From contig JASJZH010000005.1 of NCBI GenBank assembly GCA_037178975.1, positions 5,704,001 through 5,768,000 on the forward strand: a stretch of DNA of 64,000 nt. The letters run 5' to 3'. This document shows, one piece after another, positions 20,758-32,771 of the stretch (position 1 is the first letter of the stretch; every line of letters starts with the position of its first letter). The notes under the pieces were generated by a model that did not search any database, had not been told where the DNA came from, and worked only from the letters and a program-made list of their open reading frames with translations. Both the position numbers and the translations under genes were made by a program. The stretch is from Oscheius tipulae (lineage: Eukaryota > Nematoda > Chromadorea > Rhabditida > Rhabditidae).

Positions 20758-23700
20758 CTATTCGGTATCAGTATCATCGTCAGTCTGACCGGCGAAACGC
20801 CGCGGATTCTTGCAAATGAGAAACGGAACGTAGAACATCTTTGAGTGCAAAAGAACCGACGAGGCCGAATGCAGTTGAGGAAGCCTGCAATTCAAAGAGG
20901 ATTAGGAGTCTAATTGAAGACCTTTTGACGCATGTGTCTGTTCTTTCAAGTAAGTATTCTGGGAAGACTAGGCTTGCCAAAGGGGAATCCCAACCGAAGC
21001 CAAAGAAACAAAAATGAAATTGCTGGATTAGAGCTCTACAAAAACATTCGCTCTTTGGTGTTCTTCTGTCAACCTTTTCTGTAGTATTTTTCCCTGTCTA
21101 TCCGAGCGTTTCTATATTTTTATTGTCAACTGTCTCCACTCTTGAAGGTATCGTGTTTTGATACTCTCCCATTCAGCTGTCAACTCATCAACTCACCATT
21201 GAAGAATATCACTGAGACGGGCAGAATTCTCATTCTGGGTGAGATGAATCTGCAGAGCTTTTACGAACTGATCTTGAATGACTTGGACCTTCTTCACGTG
21301 ACCTTCTTTCACCAGGTTATTATTTTCCAGAGCTTCTGAAAAGACTTATCAGTGAAACAAAGACTGAATCAAAATACCAGTGGTCGTGCTGTAATGGAGA
21401 AGCGTGATTGCTTTGATGCAGACGTAAGCCTCGGCACTGATCCTCAGCTTGGAGAACGATTGCAACAGGGTCGTGAATTTCTCGACCAAGGGACCAGCCT
21501 CCCTAAAATATAAGTTTAGTGAATATAGAGAATTAATACTACTTGACAACGTGTTCTAGAGGAATAGGCTTTCCCATCACGGCAGACAGTCGGGATTGGA
21601 GGAGACGAATGTTGACGGAAGAGTCGACAAACGAGACTTCTTCGTGTTCGTCTACAATTGTAGTCGATACGTTGTCGTTGGTTCCGGAAGACACGGATGA
21701 GGCGTAGTAGCAGGCGGACAGGAGGACAAGCTCGGCCCATCTCTGGGTCAAAAGATGGGTATGAACTTCGACAGGGAGTTCCGGGTAGAAGGGAAGCATC
21801 TTAGTCCATTCCACGAGTTGCTCGACTATCTCGTCTCCAATCCGACTCAATCGTTGACAGGCCGGAGCTAGTTCTTCGTCACGGAGGGGAGAGACACGAA
21901 GTCCACGGAGATTTATCAAGCGGTCGATGTGGTCCAGCTCGATCAGTTCCTAAAGGCAAGTTTGTCAATGGAAAATAGATGGTAGAAAAGGATACAAGCT
22001 GGATAGTTCTCCAGTGTATTATTCTAACCTACAACTTTTTAGAACTTTAAAGACCGCTAGTTTGTTTTAGCATTTGTTCAACCCGTAAAGGCCTCACATA
22101 AAAATAGATTACCTGGATGAGGTTCCTGCTAGTAATCCTCGGTTCCCTGTCACAGACGCGCTTCGGCGTCGTCTCTTCAGTTGCCGGGGCAGCCGTGGAC
22201 GGCGTCTCGATATCGGACTCCATCTGCCTCATCTTCTTGTACTTCATCTTGTACATGCTGTAGATGGCGCTGCCGTTCCTTCCACCCGGCATTCTGTCCT
22301 CACGAACGGCTGAAAAATAGGCGTTTAGTTATGAGTAAGATTAATGTGTGAGGTAATCGTTGTCAACGAGATATGTCAACAATCACATCCGTAGTTCCCG
22401 GAAAGGCGGAATAACAATATGGGGGCTAAAAACAATGACTATAAGGCGCGAAAATATAAAACGGAGAGTGAGACTGAGCTCACACGGGCGATGCCTGATT
22501 AGAGCAGGTATTCGTCACATAATGAGCAATTAGTCGACGGGTTTGAGCCGTGACAACAATCAGCCAATGAATCAGGGCTAACGACGATAAACAGAGGTAG
22601 ATAGAAAGGTTACTCACCTTCGAGTACCATTCCTTCTTGCAGACACTTCTGGAAGCGGCAGTACTGGCACCTGCAAGCTTTCATTTCACTTTGTAACTTT
22701 CAGTTTTTTGTACAGAAGGAGTAAAAGTTAAGGAGAAATGTTTGACGGCAATCAAAAGTAATACTTACCGATTCCTCTTTTCTTTGTCGACGATACAATT
22801 GGACGATCCTCCAACACAGATGTAGGTCCTCTTGTTCTGAACGGTCCGCTTGAAGAAGCCCTTGCACCTGCAAAAAGACGAAATGAAATCGGGCAGTGGG
22901 AAAGCAGCACAAAGGGACACACAGCCAATAATACAGCCATATATGTGGTTCTGTTGGGCTGGAGAGGGAGAATGCGAGACGATTAATATGCTCATAAATC
23001 CCATTGGAATCTATTGTTGAAGGACTCGTTATTGGAACACGGAAATAAGGGATCGGCCTCGGGAACGACCTCACATTTGCAGCTGGCTAACACGTAACCT
23101 TGGTAGAGGGCCCTTTTCGGAAGGCGTCGACAGCTGGACCAAGCCCCTGCGGGACAAGGTCGTGTCAACACCTGCTCCCGGAGTCGAGATGATTTGGAAG
23201 AGGGTCTAGTGACCAGTAAACTCTTCTTCTCGACTCGTCCCATCGACCTTGGCTGTGCACTTTTGGCGGCCACTGCAGTTTGTGTGGGTTTCCAAAACCG
23301 TGCTTTGAAACCAGACGTCTTTGAATCCTGATTGTAAGTATTTCTCAAGGAAATCTTGAAAGAAAACTAAATGGTTCTATCAAAAGACCTGCTCGATAGA
23401 AGTAATTTAGGTCTATAGAGTTCGAGGCTGTGAGACTAAGAGCAATAGACCTAAGGGGCAAGCTGTCAAAAGATATTGCTTCACTCACGGTGTAAAAGCT
23501 ATAGATACCAAACAGTCTCAGCAGACCTTAAATATAGACACTCTGGTCACAGCCCTCCCCCATATCATTCGAGTCATGACTATGACTCTTCTGATTCATA
23601 GAAACAACTTAGAATAGCAACCTTTCTGCTAGAAGCTGTGAATAGGACGAAAAGAACGAGGAGAGGGAATGAGGACCGACTGACCGAGAGCGCACGAGAG

Positions 23701-26679
23701 TGTCCACCTAGAGCTGGGGCAGTTGGCTGGCAGCCGCAGACACTAAGGTCGCGGCCCAGTTCGCACTCACTGACAGCACCGCAATTTAATCGTAACACAG
23801 GCATTGAGCATGGAGAGGAAAGTATCAAAGAAGACGAAGATCACAACGGATCTCGGGCGTGGGAAAGGATGGCGCGCGCAAAATCTTTGATCCGCCGTCA
23901 TGAGCCGAACAGAAGAGAGTCATCGAAAAGATAGTACCCAAAAAAGGCGAAAAGACAGCATCTGTCGACTTTTTCTCGCAAAAAACGATTGATGACGGGA
24001 GAGAAGACGCAGAGAGAGAGGCTGCTGCGAAATAGAGAGGAAGGTGAAAAACTGGCCTACGCAGTCGATTACAGTGTTACTGGTTGTGTTTGGCAGTCAG
24101 GCATTTCGGAAAAGATACGTCACGAAGATTCCGTTACGGGAGTCTCGTTGACATACAGGCAAAATGATATCGCAAAGAACAAAGACGACCCTGTACCACC
24201 TCGTACTAATGACTCTCTTCTCATGACATTACCATCCAAAGGGAGCCCGTCGAGAATTCGAACTCGGACCAATAAAGTAGCAATGGAACACACTGTATTG
24301 TCAAGTATTTTTAAGCTTTTAACTACAACGCGGTGCAAAATTATAGGGCTATCCAACTATATTGTATCCTTTCCAGATAACTTTCGAAGCTGTAAGTTAC
24401 TTTTTCAGGTCTGTTGATGTCCGAAAGAGTTGAAATACTACACCTTTACAAAACAGTAAGGGACACAGAAATGTGGTGAATACTGAATGGTCTCTTCAAT
24501 ATGTGGTCAGCTCTCTAGACATAATATACTCTTGAAGATTGTTGACAAACTTTCGTGTGTGGTTAATACGTCAAAACATTCCCATAATCTGGATGCTTCG
24601 AGTAGGTTTTAATCGTCTTTAAGAACAACACTCTCTGATTTTCATCAGCTGATGGCTCTGATCCCTACTTTCAACACAGATTTTCGAACAAGGGCAGCCT
24701 CCACACTGTTGTCCTTTTAACAACTGCCTGGCCTTGTGCTTGACCGTCACAGTCACCAGCACGGTCCGGATCAGTTCAAAACGGGGGCCCGCGAATGGGG
24801 CCAAGTTCACGCGTGTTGAAAGTGCGAAAGTGAAATTGGGGTCAGCAGTGCGCTCCACAAATCGAAAGTGAGATCGCATCCAAATCCTCCCGACCCGACC
24901 GGCGGATGAAGGTCATTTTGCGCGCGCAAGAGAGAAGAAAAGCGCGAAAGCGAAATGATTTCACTGGGTGAAGGTCGTCTCGGAGATCCATGAGAAAATG
25001 CAAAACTGACCCTTCACAAGTATAGATTCCATAATGGAGCCCAGAAGAACGATCACCACAAATGCTGCACAAGATACAATCGTCTTCGAGCTGAACATAC
25101 TTTTTGTTTTTGAAAAAAAGAAACTGGACCTTGGCAGGAAGATCTGAGCTCCGATCCGAAATGGTCAAGCTTTCGGCTTCAGAAGAAAGAGTGGACGCGG
25201 AGGTAGGAACTGCTCCGACTGGCACAAACGGTCGCCATGGAGAGCTCTTGACCGAGAAAGCCTCTGTTGTACTGTGCGCCGGGGCGATTATCGTACTGCA
25301 AATGGAAATATCAAGGTCTCTCGAGAGTAAACAGTAGAGCTTCTAATTGTGGCAAAAGCCTACAACTAACTGTTTCAAATACATCTTCGATTATGAGATC
25401 CTCTTTTTAGTGCTCGATACTCACGGTAAATCAGGCGAGCTTTTTTTTCTTATAGAACACTGTTAATCCCAGTCAACGACCAGGGTAAGGCTGAGAGCAT
25501 TCAGGAGTGCCAAAGAGTTGGAACCCTCGGGTACTCTGAGTCTCTAAGCCTCATTACTTCATTGAACTCGCAACCGTCTTGCATGAGATTTCGTTTTTTG
25601 TCAAAGATTTAGATATTTCAAACTAGGCCGACGAGTTCGGAGCAGTAAGGTGTGTCCGCTGTTCAAAACTAGCGAAGAGGTATAGTAACCCACCTCGTAC
25701 TCGGTCGTATGACTCCCGGAGAACTCCATTGACTCGAGCCAGTAAAAACAGGTGTCGGCCGTTGAATAACAGGCCTCAATGTCGGTGCCAAACTGCACAA
25801 ATAGAGCTGATACAAGGCTAGACCCTCATCAGATGGAACCGGCCGAATCGGCGTCGGCTGCGCAATCGGAGGGTCCGAGCGGAGCCGACGGAGCACGCCC
25901 GGACGACAGTCCATCAACCAAGGAGCCTCAGCTGAAACGAAGAAGGTGACGGCTATCAGTTGAGGACAAGCAAACAAAGTGTGGGGCTGGTAAAGGACAG
26001 TTAGCGACGACCCCCGGACACTTTGATCGAGAGCGGCGTTGATTATTTTCGACAAAAATTTCTTCTTAAATAAAAAAATAGAATGAGTGGGAAGAGATGA
26101 GACAAAAAAGCCCCCTACATTAACGAGTCGTCTAGAATAGAACGTCTTTTCCACTTGAAGGGTCATCAAAAGTTAATAGCCACTCTTTTCCCGAGAAAAG
26201 GGAAGTTGACTGTGGGGGCTTATTCTTGATTGGCTTAGGATTTGAGGCGGAAATCTGAAGAAATGATGAAAAAGAACACAAAGAGAATTTGCAGGAGGAA
26301 AGGGCACCAAGGAGAGATTGAAAACAGAGAACGAAAGTGACGGTCCTCGTGGGACTAATGGTCTGTAGCAAAAAGTGCCTCTCCTGGAAGGGAGGTCCAC
26401 GTTTCGGGGGTCGTTGAGGCGAATCTGGGTGACGGTCGTGGAATAGTGGGTCAAACCTTGAAATTATGGAAAGGATTGCGCGATCGCTCTCCTCTCTCTC
26501 TCCGTACGCGCTCTGCGCTCGCGACATACTGCCCTAGCCGATCCAGGCGCTCTCAAATGGGGGCCAGAAGGTCGCGAAGATTTCAGCAGCAAAACGAAAT
26601 GAAAGCGGCATGGCGACAGCTGGCCCGAGGGCGAATCATTCAGTGTACGTGGCTCGTTTCGGGACTGACCTTCGAGCAT
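20758..26679 (-). CDS. nhr-91: Nuclear hormone receptor, NR6A class (GCNF/HR4; NHR-91-like)
   Basis: Eleven exons (26679-26670, 25931-25694, 25295-25130, 25090-25011, 22867-22769, 22670-22618, 22309-22113, 21949-21543, 21502-21378, 21335-21197, 20884-20758) join in phase to 546 residues. Residues 1 to about 138 are a Pro/Ser-rich A/B region. The DNA-binding domain follows, with both C4 zinc fingers: [20 protein letters not shown] and [17 protein letters not shown]...[15 protein letters not shown]. The P-box is CEGCKG. The C-terminal extension [20 protein letters not shown] is diagnostic of HR4/NR6A receptors, which bind extended half-sites as monomers or homodimers. The ligand-binding domain fills exons 8-11 and ends [17 protein letters not shown] plus an acidic tail. 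Orthologues act in moulting and developmental timing. The 2.1-kb intron 4 is unusually long. Confidence 0.93.
22996..24879 (-). CDS. Candidate nested cysteine-rich (possibly NTR-like) gene in receptor intron 4
   Basis: Two open segments lie inside the receptor's largest intron on the same strand. Segment A (24879 to about 24668) encodes [20 protein letters not shown] followed by [14 protein letters not shown]. Segment B (about 23153-22996) encodes [20 protein letters not shown], then SCKCEV...LFPC, and ends [10 protein letters not shown]-stop. A GTAGGG donor after A and a CCCGCAG acceptor before B join in phase. A beta-rich stretch, then C-x-C, then a YQGYVLA-type strand and a final Cys recall netrin-like (NTR/TIMP) domains, but that is inference. 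No signal peptide exon was found. Alternative terminal exons of the receptor are also possible. Confidence 0.33.
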
Positions 26680-27253
26680 GGCACGATCTGGTCGGAGAGA
26701 ACAGGGCAAAACCTTATTAGTGGATTCGCATCAGATCCTATTGCTTCAATTTCTGTTTATTCTCATTCTCAGTTGGTATACGGTATGTATTTGTGACTGC
26801 GGATCGATCAGTGTGAGAACATCGTCATGTAACTAAGCTAATCAGAGGAACTGAAACTGGCTGCATTTCCAAACAACTTCGCTTCTAAACCTACGTTCAA
26901 TTGATCCTCCGCAAAATTTGAAATGTTTAATTGCTGAGTTACTGTAGTTTTGAAAGAGTGAAGCCTGCTACTTTCAAGTTCAAATCCTCTAGACAATTCA
27001 AGGACAAAATTCAAACACTTGTCCTTTGAGTCCATCTTCATATTTCGCTGTTTCGAATGTCCGTCGTCCGTGACTGTTACTCTCATTGGACACCGCCTGT
27101 CACCCGGTCACTGTTGGCGACAAGGACACCCAGACGAACAAAGAAGATACTCCGGAGAGAAGATAACGTCGTCCCACTTGATGACTTCCTTCGGAAAAAT
27201 GAGGCTAATCGTTTTTTTAAAGATATACTTCTTTATTCGCAATTATGAGATCA
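26680..27253. other. Gap upstream of the nuclear receptor
   Basis: This is the promoter interval for the receptor and the 3' flank of the MAM-like gene. An AATAAA for the MAM-like gene lies just below 27245 on the minus strand. I see nothing else. Confidence 0.4.
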
Positions 27254-29222
27254 TTAAAGTTGGGAGCAGAAGGGGCGTCTCGATTCGTCCACAATCATCC
27301 ATTCGTCCACTCCAACATAGTTATTTGGAGCCAGTTCACGTATTTCAAAAGCAATCTGAAAGTTTTTACTTGCAAACAAAACGAGGAATGGTTACATAAT
27401 CGTATTGGCCTTGGCTCAAGTCACGACCCTCTCGGAACCATCTTCGAGCATCTTTGTTGATTCTCGGAGCCTGAACTTTGAATAGCGCCAATTTCTCAGC
27501 GTTCAAACCTCAAACAAGAGTTCTTCTTCTGTAGTTCCCGCCCTCTTGGCCAGCAATCTGAATACAGAAGCTTTGTCAACCTTGTGGTACGAGAAAACGA
27601 AGAGAGCATTTCGATCCAAATAGAAAGGAGCTGTTGAGAGCCTTCGGAAGACCAAAGGCCCGTCAGCGAAGGCGAAGTAGCCTTCTGAAAACGAGACTAT
27701 AAGCCATACTTTATGAAAAGTAGTCGAGACCTTCATATTCTTTTATCCCAAAAAACTGCCTACCCTTGTTGAATGGAAGTTGGGAAGCGTCTCCCTTGAT
27801 TCCAGTCAAAGGATTTCCAATGGCTGTTTTCGAAATTCTCCACTTGGAGTCAATTGCAAATTGGACACAGGGCTGACTCTCGTTGAAGGAGCAAGTCAAG
27901 GCTTCACAAGCAGCCAAAACAGCTGGAGGCTCGTCCGAAGCCAGCCCGTTGTTCATTGCAGCCATCTCGTTCAGTTCCGAGCTGACCGCGGAAGTGTCCT
28001 GTCGGATCTGAGCACTGTTCTCAAAGGAGTTTTCAGCTAGAACTGTGTTTGGAAGCGGGCCTCTTTTCTGAAGTAAAATGTTTTCTTTGTCAGGATAGCG
28101 CACCGATGGATTCATTTTGAAACTCCAAGCCTTTGGAGCAGTGCTGACTTTCTCTTCCATTTCAAGATTTCGGACTCCAAGAGTTGGGAACAATGTTGCT
28201 GGAGAATCTCTCGGGGACAGGACTTCGAGCTGCTCGTTCGTCTAGAAATATTCAACAGTATACCGATAAAAAGCTAAGATTAAGTTTGAGCATACCATTA
28301 AAACTAAAATTTACCGAAGCTGCAGTGTCTGGTGCTTCCGGAGGACACATGGATGCCTCGTATTCCAGACTATCGACAATAGCGAATCCTCCTTGTAAGT
28401 TTACAGCTCTGAAAACAAAGTTGTCCGAAACGATGTAGACCTGAAACTGATTGCCTTCAAATGATACAACGAGAAAACCTGAAAAGGAGTTCGGCCCTGA
28501 TCAGGGATTTGGACTATAGCCGGACCAGGATCTCCATTTTCAATGGCGGGCGAGCAGTACGAGAACTCTGGGAATGGTCGACTGACAGGCTTCGTACATG
28601 CCTTCAGGCGGACCTCTGGAGACGTCCAATACCTAAACCAGACTAGTTTAGAATTGTGCTCACAGTTTACATGAATCTTAAGAGTCCTGGTCCATTCTGA
28701 CAAGCAATCTGGTCACTGACAAGAATGGCTTTGGCTGTAGCCACTTGAACGGTATCTGTAGCCACAATAGCATAACTCCCGTCCGGATAGACATTCGTTC
28801 CTGTGGCTACTTGAAGCCGACCCTGGTCCAAATGTCCGGAGCCCTGGAACTTCTCTTACTTTCGCAAACACTAGTTCTACCTGAAACCAATCCAACTCGT
28901 CCACAAACAGTCCTTCCATGTTTCTCCATCTACAAGTGTTATCGAATTCTTCGCAATTCAGCTGATCTGCTGAAGTGATCGGCGGGTTCGATGAGGTTCC
29001 AAGAGCCAAGGAGCCTCCAGAAGTACCCAGAAGAGTGCTTTGACCACGAGCTCTTGCCGATCCTGCAGTGCCAGTACCCTGAGGAACTCCTATGGTTCCC
29101 ATGTTTCCAACAAAGTTGTCCATGGAGAAGGGACTGCATGACTCTGATAGTGATCACATTTTTATTGTATAAGTCGGCTTACCTGTTATCCTGAACAGGA
29201 GCAGAATGAGGATGATGTACAT
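27254..29222 (-). CDS. Secreted protein with two MAM-like domains
   Basis: About nine exons joined by short introns give roughly 520 residues. A signal peptide (MYIILILLLFRIT) precedes a Gly/Ser/Thr-rich linker. Domain 1 has LNCEEFDNTCRWRN near its start, then LLRFMYWTSPEVRLKACTKP and GGFAIVDSLEYEASMC. Domain 2 has CEALTCSFNESQPC, then SYHKVDKASVF and ends with FEIRELAPNNYVGVDEWMIV. The order Cys/Phe-rich opening, WxS, a beta core and a final I.IDxI-type strand is the MAM pattern, found in extracellular adhesion or matrix proteins. A spacer of about 90 residues separates the domains. An AATAAA follows the stop. The first acceptor (ATCAG|AG) was chosen because it restores phase. Confidence 0.72.
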
Positions 29223-29709
29223 GGCTGAATGAAAGCTTGAGAAGGGTTCAGAGACTTTGGAAGAATGGGTTTAGTTCTAGTGCAGGAGCGATACAAAGTT
29301 ACAAACTCGGTAGAAAAACGTGTTAAACTTGAAATAAAACAGCAGTCGAGCGACCACGAGCTCGAAGTTTTGACAGACTACCAGAGCGACTCGTGTCTCG
29401 CGTGGCTCTTGAACCGAAGAAGTGCGTTCAGTAATATGGGCGTGCGAGTATTTATTGTCAACTAGTACTTCCTCCGGTCACTCTTCTTTGTGGGGGAGTT
29501 CTAGTGGAAAGGAATGTGACGCGTCGGAAAGAAGCAAAAAAGAGACTAGCCGACTGTGGGACACATCGTTCGGCACATTTGGAGAGAAAAGAACAAGTAG
29601 AACTGGTCACTAGACAAATATTTGACCGGCTAGAGGCGAGATTTCGCCCTCCTCACGCCTCCTCATCCGATTTGGAATTTATGTCAAAATAATGCTGTTT
29701 ATTGTTATT
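29223..29709. other. Intergenic gap
   Basis: This is the upstream region of the MAM-like gene and the 3' flank of the saposin gene. It is purine-rich on the plus strand (29490-29600). I find no gene. Confidence 0.4.
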
Positions 29710-30249
29710 TTAGAGCTTGGGAGAAATACTGGCCGGCTTGTCACAGAAGTCAATTTCTTGGCAGGAGGTGCGGGGATCGGCATCGGTCGTGATGAAGTGG
29801 TCGAAGTCATTCTCGTACTAATCATATGATTTTTTGTAAAAAAAAAAAAAAGTTTAGGTTACCTGCTGGAAGTACTTGACACACTCATTCTTTAAATGGC
29901 CAAGAGGAGAACAAAGCCAGTTGGTCTCGTTGTTAAACCAGTTGTTGAAGTTTCCGATGGCGTTGTTCTCGCCGTTCTAAACAAGATATTTCTGTCACTA
30001 AAAAATCGAATTTTTAAGCGGTTTACAGGGTTTAATTGGAAAGCGTTTACAGAACGTGAGTCTTGTACAAGCGACTCTGCTTGACACACACGTATCCTGG
30101 GGACAGCTTACGGTGATGAGGTCGATGCAAGGTCTGCACATGAGTCCATTAAGAAGAGCAGCCTGTCCTCTGGTGATAGATCCGGGAACAATAAAGGCGA
30201 TGGAGACCGCAATCAGAGCCACCAGAAAGACCGCTCGAGGAGAAATCAT
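29710..30249 (-). CDS. Saposin-like secreted protein, copy 1
   Basis: Three exons give about 120 residues: a signal peptide (residues 1 to about 28), then the saposin-B six-cysteine pattern starting MCRPCIDLIT and continuing with LCSPLGHLKNEC, TSCQEIDFC and a short tail. Saposin-type domains are helical bundles that bind or disrupt membranes lipid by lipid. Nematode members include antimicrobial pore-formers of the gut and pharynx. The first intron falls directly after IDLIT, and the same position is used in the neighbouring copy. AATAAA overlaps the region just after the stop. Which lipids or microbes are targeted cannot be told. Confidence 0.83.
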
Positions 30250-30477
30250 TTTCTGTAAATGTATTTGTTGACCAAAAAGATAAAAGAATGGGAAGAGCAA
30301 CACGAAGACGTTACTTTGGGACACTGCTTATCACTCCTCGTCTTACCGGAGTCTACGTGGACCGGATTGCAAGACGAAGTTCGAGAGCGATAACTCCGAG
30401 GAGATGGGAACAAAGTTCCGGTAGCTGATTCGAATAAACACTTTTTAGAGGTAGTTACAATAAAAAAGATAAGGTTT

Positions 30478-30834
30478 TTATTTATCACACATGTCCAGAT
30501 CCTCGCAAGCGAGTTTGGGCTCGGCTTTAGTGTCGATAAGGTGGTTGATTTCTTCCTCCTTCATCATAAAATAACTCTGGCACTCCGTTTTCAGGATCCC
30601 TAATCCAGAACAGACCTTGTCTGTCTCGTTCTTAAACCATTTGTCAAAGTTTCCTTCTTCTCTATTCTCGCCGTTCTAAATTTACTGATTAAAAGTCAAT
30701 TGGAAGTCAGTTACAGTGATCAGTTGTATACAGGGCTGACAGACTGCTCCGTGAAGAAAAGCATCTTCTCCTCTAGGAATCACATTGGTTATGGAAATGG
30801 CAACGAGGGCCATAAGAGCGACAAGGGAACGCAT
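30478..30834 (-). CDS. Saposin-like secreted protein, copy 2
   Basis: Two exons give about 101 residues. After a signal peptide comes VCQPCIQLIT, then the intron, then NGENREEGNFDKWFKNET, C..LGILKTEC, LACEDLDMC and a stop. It is clearly a tandem duplicate of 29710-30249: the CxPCIxLIT|NGEN..xGNF core and the first intron position agree. It lacks the second intron and the C-terminal tail of copy 1. The stop codon overlaps an ATAAATAAA poly(A) signal. It has the same probable membrane-active role. Confidence 0.83.
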
Positions 30835-31117
30835 AACTGAAATTGTGTTGGGAACGTCTATGACATTATGAGTAGAAAGAGATAGTCGAAAAGAGGAAGT
30901 GTGTTGACGCCGGCCGATAAAAAATGATTCACGGGAGATCTAGACAGAAATCACGAGACCGGATGCGAACAAACGACAGAGCTTAGCTCCTCTAGTACCC
31001 CCTTATCATGGTTCCTCTTATCATATGGCTTCTGCTAAAAGACAAAGAAGAACTTTCTCGACTAGAGAACTTTGATATCATCTTCATGAGTTTGCCATTT
31101 CGAATTCAGGACAGCTG

Positions 31118-31933
31118 TTAGCGAGGGGGCGATTGGCTTCTTCCCGGCTTTTTCTCACTCTTCTTTGGCTTTTTCGATCTCCGCCTTTTGGCCTTGAGAA
31201 CAACTTTTTTGGCTCTGCACTTGACGTAGCACGTGTGGGTGAAGGACAGCGTATAGCCGGAACTGATCAGGCCTCCTATTATTCCAACAACGTATGGCAG
31301 CCATGGGTTTTGCAATGTCTGGAAAATCTCTTTGTTCATTTGTGGATGTCTCTCTCGTTTCGTCTCAACTCGGTACCAATACAAATTCGCTTACTGTCTC
31401 GGTGCTCATAGGAGAAGTTTCAAGTTTAAATGGAAGTAGGGGCGGAACACTAGAGCTGATTCAATTTTCCTATTACCAAAAAAGCGAGAGAACAACTCAC
31501 ATCTTTCCAATCGTATGGATTTAGCGGGCATGTTTCATTGCAGCACACTTTGACTCTTAATGTCCCATCCATCTCTGTCCAAAGTGTGTGTATCCCTGTC
31601 GATGTATCGCAAGCTTTCTTCCAGTCGTGAGCGTCGTATACGGTCTTGTTTGGGTGGTAGAAGCTATAGTTCAAGTTCAGCACACAACCTCCGTCTTTGA
31701 ATTTGCCACCCGAGGCTAGTACTGCCATGCACGAGTGGTTCATCTTGGGGCAGAGTTCCGTGCTTTTCAACCAGCCGCCAGAGTTGTATCGGGTCGGGAC
31801 GGGGCACTTCTTGTAGCCGTCAGGAATTCTGGAATGCTGTTGGTAAAATAGAATTTTTAGAGTTGACCTACTTTGGGGCTTCGTCTGTAGAGGAGACGCT
31901 GACGAGAACGAGGAACAGCAGCAAGTGCAACAT
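31118..31933 (-). CDS. Single-pass membrane protein with cysteine-rich ectodomain and basic tail
   Basis: Three exons join in phase to about 219 residues. A signal peptide (MLHLLLFLVLVSVSS) is followed by an ectodomain of about 125 residues with nine cysteines (KKCPVPTRYN, ELCPKMNHSC, GGCVLNLNYSF, KKACDTST) ending VKVCCNETCPLNPY. One transmembrane helix follows (PYVVGIIGGLISSGYTLSF), and the cytosolic tail is a run of Lys and Arg (KAKRRRSKKPKKSEKK). The CCNE.C ending resembles Ly6/uPAR-like nematode ectodomains, but the rest does not match well. The tail might bind acidic phospholipid or nucleic acid. The function is unknown. Confidence 0.68.
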
Positions 31934-32709
31934 TGTTCCGAGTAGTTCTGAACACTAGAGCAATTATGAAAAGTTTTCAAAAAAAAATGTAACTACGTAA
32001 TTTCTTGTAGAATCACTCCAAAAACCACAATAAAGATTGCGAAAGACTTCTGGATCTCTGGCAAAACCACGTTTCAAATAAAGATAGAGGCGAACTTCTT
32101 ACAGGCTCATCCTAAGTCAGGTTGGAGTCTAGACTGTTCAACTTCTTCATTTCTCCCTTTCCACAGGTTGGCAGTAGCGTGGCTGGAAGAAAGGCACTGT
32201 TGATCTCCACACTTTTGGAATATTTTGACATACATCGTTACTTGACCCGGTAAACCTGCTGTAATTGGAGGTTGTCACTCAAAGTGTGACATGAGGATGC
32301 TTTTGGATGAACTGTTCTATTTCTGGACGGATGCGAAAGAAGCTTTAGTTCAAAACAGAACACTCATAGAAATTGTTTTTCTTTTCCAGTATTTACGAAT
32401 GCCTAACAGTTTTTATTTTTCGATCTGGGATATCCTCGACAACAAGTAATCAGCAGGAAAATATCTGAAGAGGGAAGGCTGTTCCTTGTTATTGAAACTG
32501 TGTACGTACTTTGTCCAAAAAATGAGTCTATATTTTAAGAGATCTTTTGCTGTTCGGACTGTTTTGTCTTTCGTTAATCATGTGCTCTTAGGCTGCTGTT
32601 CCCACAGTCTCGAATCTTCTCTCAGCCGTCTCCTCGCTCTCCCTTCTCTCTTGTTATTCTGCAAGGCGCACGTGAGGGGTATGTCCTTCTGGTCAACATG
32701 TTGATGGGG
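31934..32709. other. Divergent intergenic region
   Basis: This 776-base stretch lies between two divergent genes. I see no gene; the region near 32600-32700 is CT-rich and ends in the TATA box described next. Confidence 0.4.
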
Positions 32710-32717
32710 TATATAAG
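32710..32717 (+). promoter_or_regulatory. TATA box of the 32.8-kb gene
   Basis: TATATAAG sits 62 bases before the ATG at 32772. The spacing fits a start site near 32740 and a very short 5' leader, so this gene may be transcribed conventionally instead of being trans-spliced. Confidence 0.55.
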
Positions 32718-32771
32718 AGGACGTGCTCAGCTGGTACACCCAACGCTACACAACAAAGCAGCAACTTCAAA

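Noticed and set aside
24238-24265. T-arm-like GAGTTCGAATTCTCG on the minus strand
   Set aside because: No acceptor stem, D-arm or anticodon arm can be folded around it. It is a short palindrome around GAATTC.
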